Positions 58,896 to 64,000 of a stretch of DNA of 64,000 nt are shown here, piece after piece. Position 1 is the stretch's first letter, and each line of letters opens with the position of its first letter. The stretch lies in the NCBI GenBank assembly GCA_951640165.1, contig OX621236.1, positions 29,566,948 to 29,630,947 of the forward strand, in the 5' to 3' direction. Position numbers and translations under genes: made by a program. This DNA comes from Pseudoips prasinana (lineage: Eukaryota; Arthropoda; Insecta; Lepidoptera; Nolidae). The notes beneath the pieces were generated by a model, which had not been told where the DNA came from, searched no databases, and saw only the letters and a list, made by a program, of their open reading frames with translations.

Positions 58896-59561
58896 TGCCT
58901 GGCGCCATGTTTAAAAGTTAAAAGTAAATTAAAATAATAAACCTTTAGATGATACTAAATAATTATTGGTTTGAAATAAATACTTTTTTCGTAAATAAAA
59001 TTCACTAGAACTTTACTTTTATTAGAACTTACAATAACTTTAATGTAACAATTTTCCACTAGCAAATAATATGGAGTTCCTTTTTAGGTAGGAAGGCCCC
59101 CTTCGCTACGGCCCTGCCTGAACATAAATCAATGCCGCGCATTATATCACACGTTTACAACTTTAATTGTTTGTAAGTTCAACCCTATTCGTCACATAAC
59201 GATAATGCTTATACAATTTATTGGTCCGGGAATATATAAATATGTCTTTGATTATCTTACTTGTGTGTTTTAATTTTGAGATTTCATGTTGTTTATGTTA
59301 TGGATGTTAGCTGTATGATGAAAGTATTGTTTATATTCATAGGTGCTGTTTCAAGTTCCATATATTTTTAAATATCTTGACTTATGAGCTTCAAGGAGGT
59401 CACAGTATTTGTAGAGTGAAAAAGAATCCAACAGAGAATAGTTGATTAAAATAATCCGTTGTAGTTAGTAAAGTTAAGCAGTCGGTTCTGGTGGTAATAT
59501 TTGTACAAAGTTAAGTGAGAGGTTTATTTGAGGTTGGCTTTCAACCACTATGACGTTGCTA
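58896..59561. other. Spacer
   Basis: No feature seen. Confidence 0.4.
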
Positions 59562-60410
59562 AACAAATATGGTGAGTGACTGCTAAGCTAGAAGTAATGG
59601 GTTCGATTCCCATCCAGGATAAATCTTTGTGTGATGAGCACGATTATTCGTTTTGTGTCTGGGTGTTTTTATGTAATACTAGCTGTGCCCGCGACTTCGT
59701 CCGCGTGTTAATTAGTTTATTTCGTTTTTCTTGTAAAATAAAAGACTTTTTCTAAAATAAAAGTAGCCTAAGTTACTCCTTATTACATCAGCTACCTGCC
59801 AATAAAAGTCCCGTCAAAATCGGTCCAGACATTTCAGAGATTAGCCGGAACAAACAGACAGACAGACAGACAAAAATTGTAAAAAATGACACTTTGGTGT
59901 ATGTACCGTATATATATTCATATTAATGTAGTAAAAACCGGTTATTTCAATATTACAAACAGACACTCCAATTTTATTTATTTGTTTAGATGTACGTAAT
60001 TATAAATATAATAATAATAACAATAAATAGTAAAAATATAGCTATAATTTAAAATTAAGATAATTAAACCTACACATGATCCTTGACAATAGTTAATTTA
60101 ATTTATTTAAATTAAATTCAATATATTTATTAATTTAAGTTAGCTAAATATCGTTACTATTATAAAATAAATCTTATTCTAAATTATTTCCTACAATTCG
60201 CGTACCTAAATATCTATATAATTATATATTACTACGAACATGTTTTGACTATTTACAAGCGCTTTTTTAAAGTCTACGTGTATAAAAACATTTTTTATTT
60301 ATTTATATCCAAGCATGTTTATCAGCTTTCTGGTTACCATAGTACAGGCTTTACCTAGTTTAGATCAGATCAGACGTGTTAGTTGTCCCGAGATATTTAT
60401 TTTCTGTCCC
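59562..60410 (+). mobile_element. SINE family 3, split by a Helitron
   Basis: Head and body at 59562-59677 (B box GGGTTCGATTCCC; CGTTTTGTGTCTGGGTGT) and the 3' part at 60296-60410 (ACCATAGTACAGGC; GATCAGATCAGACGTG). Between them are Helitron B and about 300 nt of AT-rich sequence of unknown origin. Confidence 0.7.
59679..59998 (-). mobile_element. Helitron B, minus copy inside a SINE
   Basis: CTAG at 59679-59682, hairpin CGCGA/TCCGCG next to it, and the rest matches 6898-7199 in reverse, including the (GACA)n stretch at 59857-59872. The 5' end is slightly degraded. Confidence 0.85.
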
Positions 60411-60454
60411 TGATATCTTTATACATTTGTTAAAATACCACCCAGAATAATTTT

Positions 60455-60492
60455 TCACGATTTAGCCAAAGAAAACTTTGGCTAAATCGTGA
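60455..60492. repeat. 17-bp perfect hairpin with a 4-nt loop
   Basis: TCACGATTTAGCCAAAG, AAAA, CTTTGGCTAAATCGTGA. Confidence 0.9.
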
Positions 60493-60606
60493 GTGGATAT
60501 CGGGGAATTCTATTGAAAAATAATTAATATCTTGAATTGGAATAACTATCCTGAATACTCATAGAATAGTATGAAAATGAATTCAATTTAAAATATTGTT
60601 GATATA

Positions 60607-60879
60607 ATGTGTTTGACACATGTGTTTTACACATGTATCTTATTAGATATTGTGTTGATTATTGGCGGGTTATTATTGCATTCTACAACACTCAATTTCG
60701 AGTATTCCGGCAAGAAGTGTTGCAGTCGTCTCCACAATACTTTATACAATCTAGTGCACCTCTGTTTACGACAAAGGTTTACCACAATAATAGAAACTGA
60801 AAGGAAAAGCTTTCAAGGAAGGACAACCTACTTAGAAACAGAACTTAGTGCTGAAGGCCGCATGGTACGTAAAGCTTAA
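60607..60879 (+). other. Unexplained 90-codon open frame
   Basis: Frame with a hydrophobic start and a charged end (CLRQRFTTIIETERKSFQGR). No family recognised; a second overlapping frame is also open, so coding status is doubtful. Confidence 0.15.
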
Positions 60880-62529
60880 GTATGTTTGATTTCATTATTC
60901 TTGCGAGTGGTTGACAGCAGGGTCCGCCTGCTGACGATAATTCGTTGGAGCACGCACTTCGGACTCTACACAACTTACAGGGTGCAATCGTGCATGTAGA
61001 AAAGTCCATGAGATAATAATAGTCCTTTTGGTTGTTATGTAGTTAGCTATTTGCGTAAATAGAACTTAAAATTATAAAAATTATATATTCACACACTCAT
61101 AAACACATGTTTAAACACACGTTTATACTAAACACACTCTAATTTTCACACACTGCCTTAAACACGATTTTAATTTTCTTATTATTGGTTTTATATAAAA
61201 TGTGTAACTCATACCTTTTAGCACAAATAAAAAGTGTTAACTAATCGAGGGAGAGCGAGGTTTATCCCATCTCAAGTATCTTCGGATTACTTTCTGGGAA
61301 GCCCCGGCAACTTAATTGTACAAATTTAAGGAAATAAACGCATTTTATTTTATTTTTATTTTTTTTTAAAATGCGAGATTTTTTAATACCTTTTTCTACA
61401 CTACAAACTTTGTAGTAATATAGCTTATATATTTGAATAACATACATATGTATATGCTATAATTTTGAAAGCTTTACGCGGGCGAAACAACGGAGCACTG
61501 CTAGTAAAATAGAAATTGTGAGTTTTCAAAGGCAAATAAATAGGTACGCTAATATAAACAAACATTCAAAAATATTATCATATACATGTTACATAAATTT
61601 TGAGAGAGAACCTGAACAACGTGTACAACCAGTAGTATTAAGGCACCATATATCATTATTGGGAATTTTTCGCAATTACCTTTGTGATTCTTAGTATATA
61701 ACAATTTTTTATCCAATAATAAGTAGTAGATAACAATCTATTTGAACGGTTTATATTATTAAAAAATACCCTGTATTAATAACCTTATCTCGACGCCCAA
61801 AACCATAAACTCTTAGTAGGAAGACTACAGTCATCTTTGAATGGATTAAGAAATTGTATGATAAAAACGCATTTTAATTAATCCATTGGTTTGTGTACCA
61901 CAATAATACAAACATACAGTTACACATACACGCGCTTCACACTGATAGACTTTATGTATTAGAGCTACAAATTATAATAATTGACACGTTTACTTGCATT
62001 ATGGTTTAATCTTTTCACATGAGTAAGTTTGCACCCTGTACAACACGCGAATTATCGTCCAACACCATTTGATTTGGTCTCATTACCACCGCTCCTTCGC
62101 AAGATGCCAACCATTTGTCATCCGTACGAATATTAGCGTCATACTTTCACCCAATTTACTGCTGGTCTTATAACACGACATTTTGATTGCCCTGTCGCTG
62201 AAATTACTGTAATTCTTTTATTTAAGTATTTATATTGTTGTAGTAATGATAGAAAAAATGTTATTAAATGTAATTTGATTATGACTTGCTTGGGTTGATG
62301 TATGAAAAATGTCGTTTTGACGTGTGAGCAGCTGAATGTGGTATCGTATCTAGACATGGCTTAATAACTCTCTAACCCTTGAGTCGAGAAATTATTTATT
62401 TACGTACGTTAATGGCTATCAGGGAAGCGTTAAGTAATTAAAGATACACCTTTTATTGAAAGTGGCCGGTAGAAAGGAATAAAAACGAGCCGTAAACGAG
62501 TAGGGATCGAACTATTAGGATTCCGTATT
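60880..62529. other. Spacer with one Helitron 3' end
   Basis: Mostly AT-rich; no gene seen. See 61462-61504. Confidence 0.4.
61462..61504 (+). mobile_element. Helitron 3'-end remnant
   Basis: ACGCGGGCGAAACAACGGAG followed by CACTGCTAG: an eroded hairpin and terminal CTAG. Confidence 0.5.
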
Positions 62530-62768
62530 AATAATAATAATATCTGGGGACAATGTCACACAGATCATCCTAGCCCCAAACTAAGCAAAGCGTGTACTAT
62601 GGGTACCAGGCGACGATATACGTACTTATATAGATAGATAAATACGTATATACATAGAATACATCCATGACTCAGAAACAAATACTCGTGCTCATCACAC
62701 AAATATTTGCCCTTACCGGGATTCAAACCCAGGACCACCAGCTTCGTAGGTAGGAGCAGTACTAGTAG
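62530..62768 (-). mobile_element. SINE family 2 (tRNA-headed)
   Basis: Minus copy; body and 3' block intact, head broken after GTAGGAGCAGTACTAG. Confidence 0.8.
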
Positions 62769-64000
62769 ACTAACTAACTACTAGTAAACCCAATTAATCA
62801 TGTCACCGACCTGAGCGTGACGGTCCACTTACGTTCACTACTGAGCAAAAACACACTTAAAAAAGTTTTCAATTCCAAAATTATGAATATAATATGTTTT
62901 ATTTTCCTTTTATGGAACGGATCCTAAAAAAAGACACCGATTAAACCGCCAGTCTCGCCATATCGATACCAGCGTTAACAAATCCGATTGCAAGGATAAA
63001 ATTATTGAGCAAATTCGATCGGAGCCAAACGCTGTACTTAGTGAAGTAGTAAATTGATAAAAGAGAGAAAAACTGTGTAGATTTAACATAATTCACACGT
63101 TGTTATCTGGTCCTGCGCTGAGTGCACAAGGTGGTCGGGCTTGGCTCGCCGATACCACTCGATGCAGGTATTTACACCGTTTGTACGTACCTGGGTTGAT
63201 TCGAAAGTTGCCAGTGAATTCTTATCCCTTGTTTTATTCCGAAATTACAACAAATCGGTGAGTAAACCTCTTTGGACAGTATCTTTGTCTCTGGGCATTA
63301 TTGTTATTACATTAGGACAATTAGGACTTCTTACCTACTTAAGGTGTCTAATTAAGACGCCATCCGCGTTATACCTAAATATATTGGTGAAGCCGTTATT
63401 ATTTCGCGACGGTTTTTATCATTCTTTTTTATTTTCAAGATATTTCTAATGGTTTTTAAATCTCGTAAATGTGGTAATAGCCAAGTACAACTTTACATTC
63501 TACTCAGGATATTGATAATTCATTCAATATAACTTATTTATGTCCTCCAGATCCAATTTTGAAATATTTCTTAAATAAACATCCCAATTCCATTTTTTGA
63601 CCCGTCCCGGAATTTAAACCCGGGTCTAATTTTCCGAGGATTAAAACCGGCACCGTTCTAATTCTCGGACAATTAGATCCGGGTTTGGGGTAGACCAATA
63701 AAGCATAGTCTTGATAACGATGAATATAAAAAAATCAAGTTAACTTCCCTTAGTAACGTTATAAATTTTACTACAAACGTAGAAAATATATACACAGTGT
63801 ACAAATATAAGTTCATACTTCTCACAATTAAATTCTAATTCATGCGAATACGAAATCATTATCTTGTAACCCGGCACGGCACATATTTTTTGTGTTGTTT
63901 TTTTTGGTTTTGGTGACTTAATAAGAATTCTGAACAACCAATTAAGATTACTTGTCGTTCAAATTAATAAATGTTGGCTAGAAGGTAATCATTGTGAAAA
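62769..64000. other. Terminal spacer
   Basis: No gene supported; a 102-codon frame at 63141-63449 has no motifs. Contains the inverted repeat at 63616. Confidence 0.35.
63616..63686. repeat. Imperfect inverted repeat, about 23-nt arms
   Basis: AAACCCGGGTCTAATT ... CCGAG pairs with CTCGG ... AATTAGATCCGGGTTT, loop about 24 nt. The wording resembles a tRNA-type B region of family 4. Confidence 0.7.

Noticed and set aside
63141..63449. Membrane protein of 102 residues
   Set aside because: Hydrophobic frames are common by chance in T-rich DNA; no signal peptide, splice site or family pattern.

Overview
This window looks like intergenic or intronic DNA from an insect, most likely a moth or butterfly (Lepidoptera). 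The evidence is an AT-rich background, several tRNA-headed SINE families, short Helitrons whose 3' ends carry a GC hairpin and CTAG, an R1-clade non-LTR retrotransposon, and mariner/Tc1-type transposases. I found no host gene I can name. Nearly all recognisable protein-coding sequence belongs to transposable elements, and no real tRNA, rRNA, CRISPR or operon structure is visible.

Layout. 1-4656: the 3' three-quarters of an R1-clade LINE (gag zinc knuckles, endonuclease, reverse transcriptase, RNase H, poly-A), damaged by two frameshifts. 4655-6130: a second, 5'-truncated LINE on the minus strand, bounded by a 28-nt direct repeat that starts at the R1 poly-A. 6745-7247: a Helitron nested in another Helitron. 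7600-10870: a dense SINE cluster in which a SINE plus a protein C-terminus occurs twice in opposite orientation. 11700-14320: Helitron, palindromes and hairpin repeats. 14990-16440: a LINE C-terminus with a C2H2 finger nested in another repeat, then an R1-type 3' end. 18212-18862: a Helitron inserted into a copy of its own family. 19-26 kb: SINEs, LINE tails and an internally deleted mariner. 26-39 kb: sparse, with a long (TA)n tract, scattered SINEs and Helitrons and a possible small exon. 39-46 kb: a roughly 600-bp inverted duplication and a 290-bp repeat. 50.2-50.8 kb: an uninterrupted DDE transposase fragment. 51-64 kb: more SINEs, LINE tails, a snap-back tandem duplication, and a SINE split by a Helitron.

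How it fits together. The window is a record of successive insertions rather than a working gene set. Several nestings can be resolved to the base (A|T for Helitrons, 8-nt and 28-nt duplications for LINEs). Three SINE families have different tRNA-like heads but share a common body. A few GC-richer islands with TAAT-type motifs (35.2, 40.0, 42.0, 43.7 and 55.2 kb) could be regulatory, but that is inference. Repeat boundaries were set by eye and may be off by tens of bases. I did not find a clearly new biological system. The most unusual items are the self-nested Helitron, the inverted SINE plus protein-tail block, and the long perfect palindromes.
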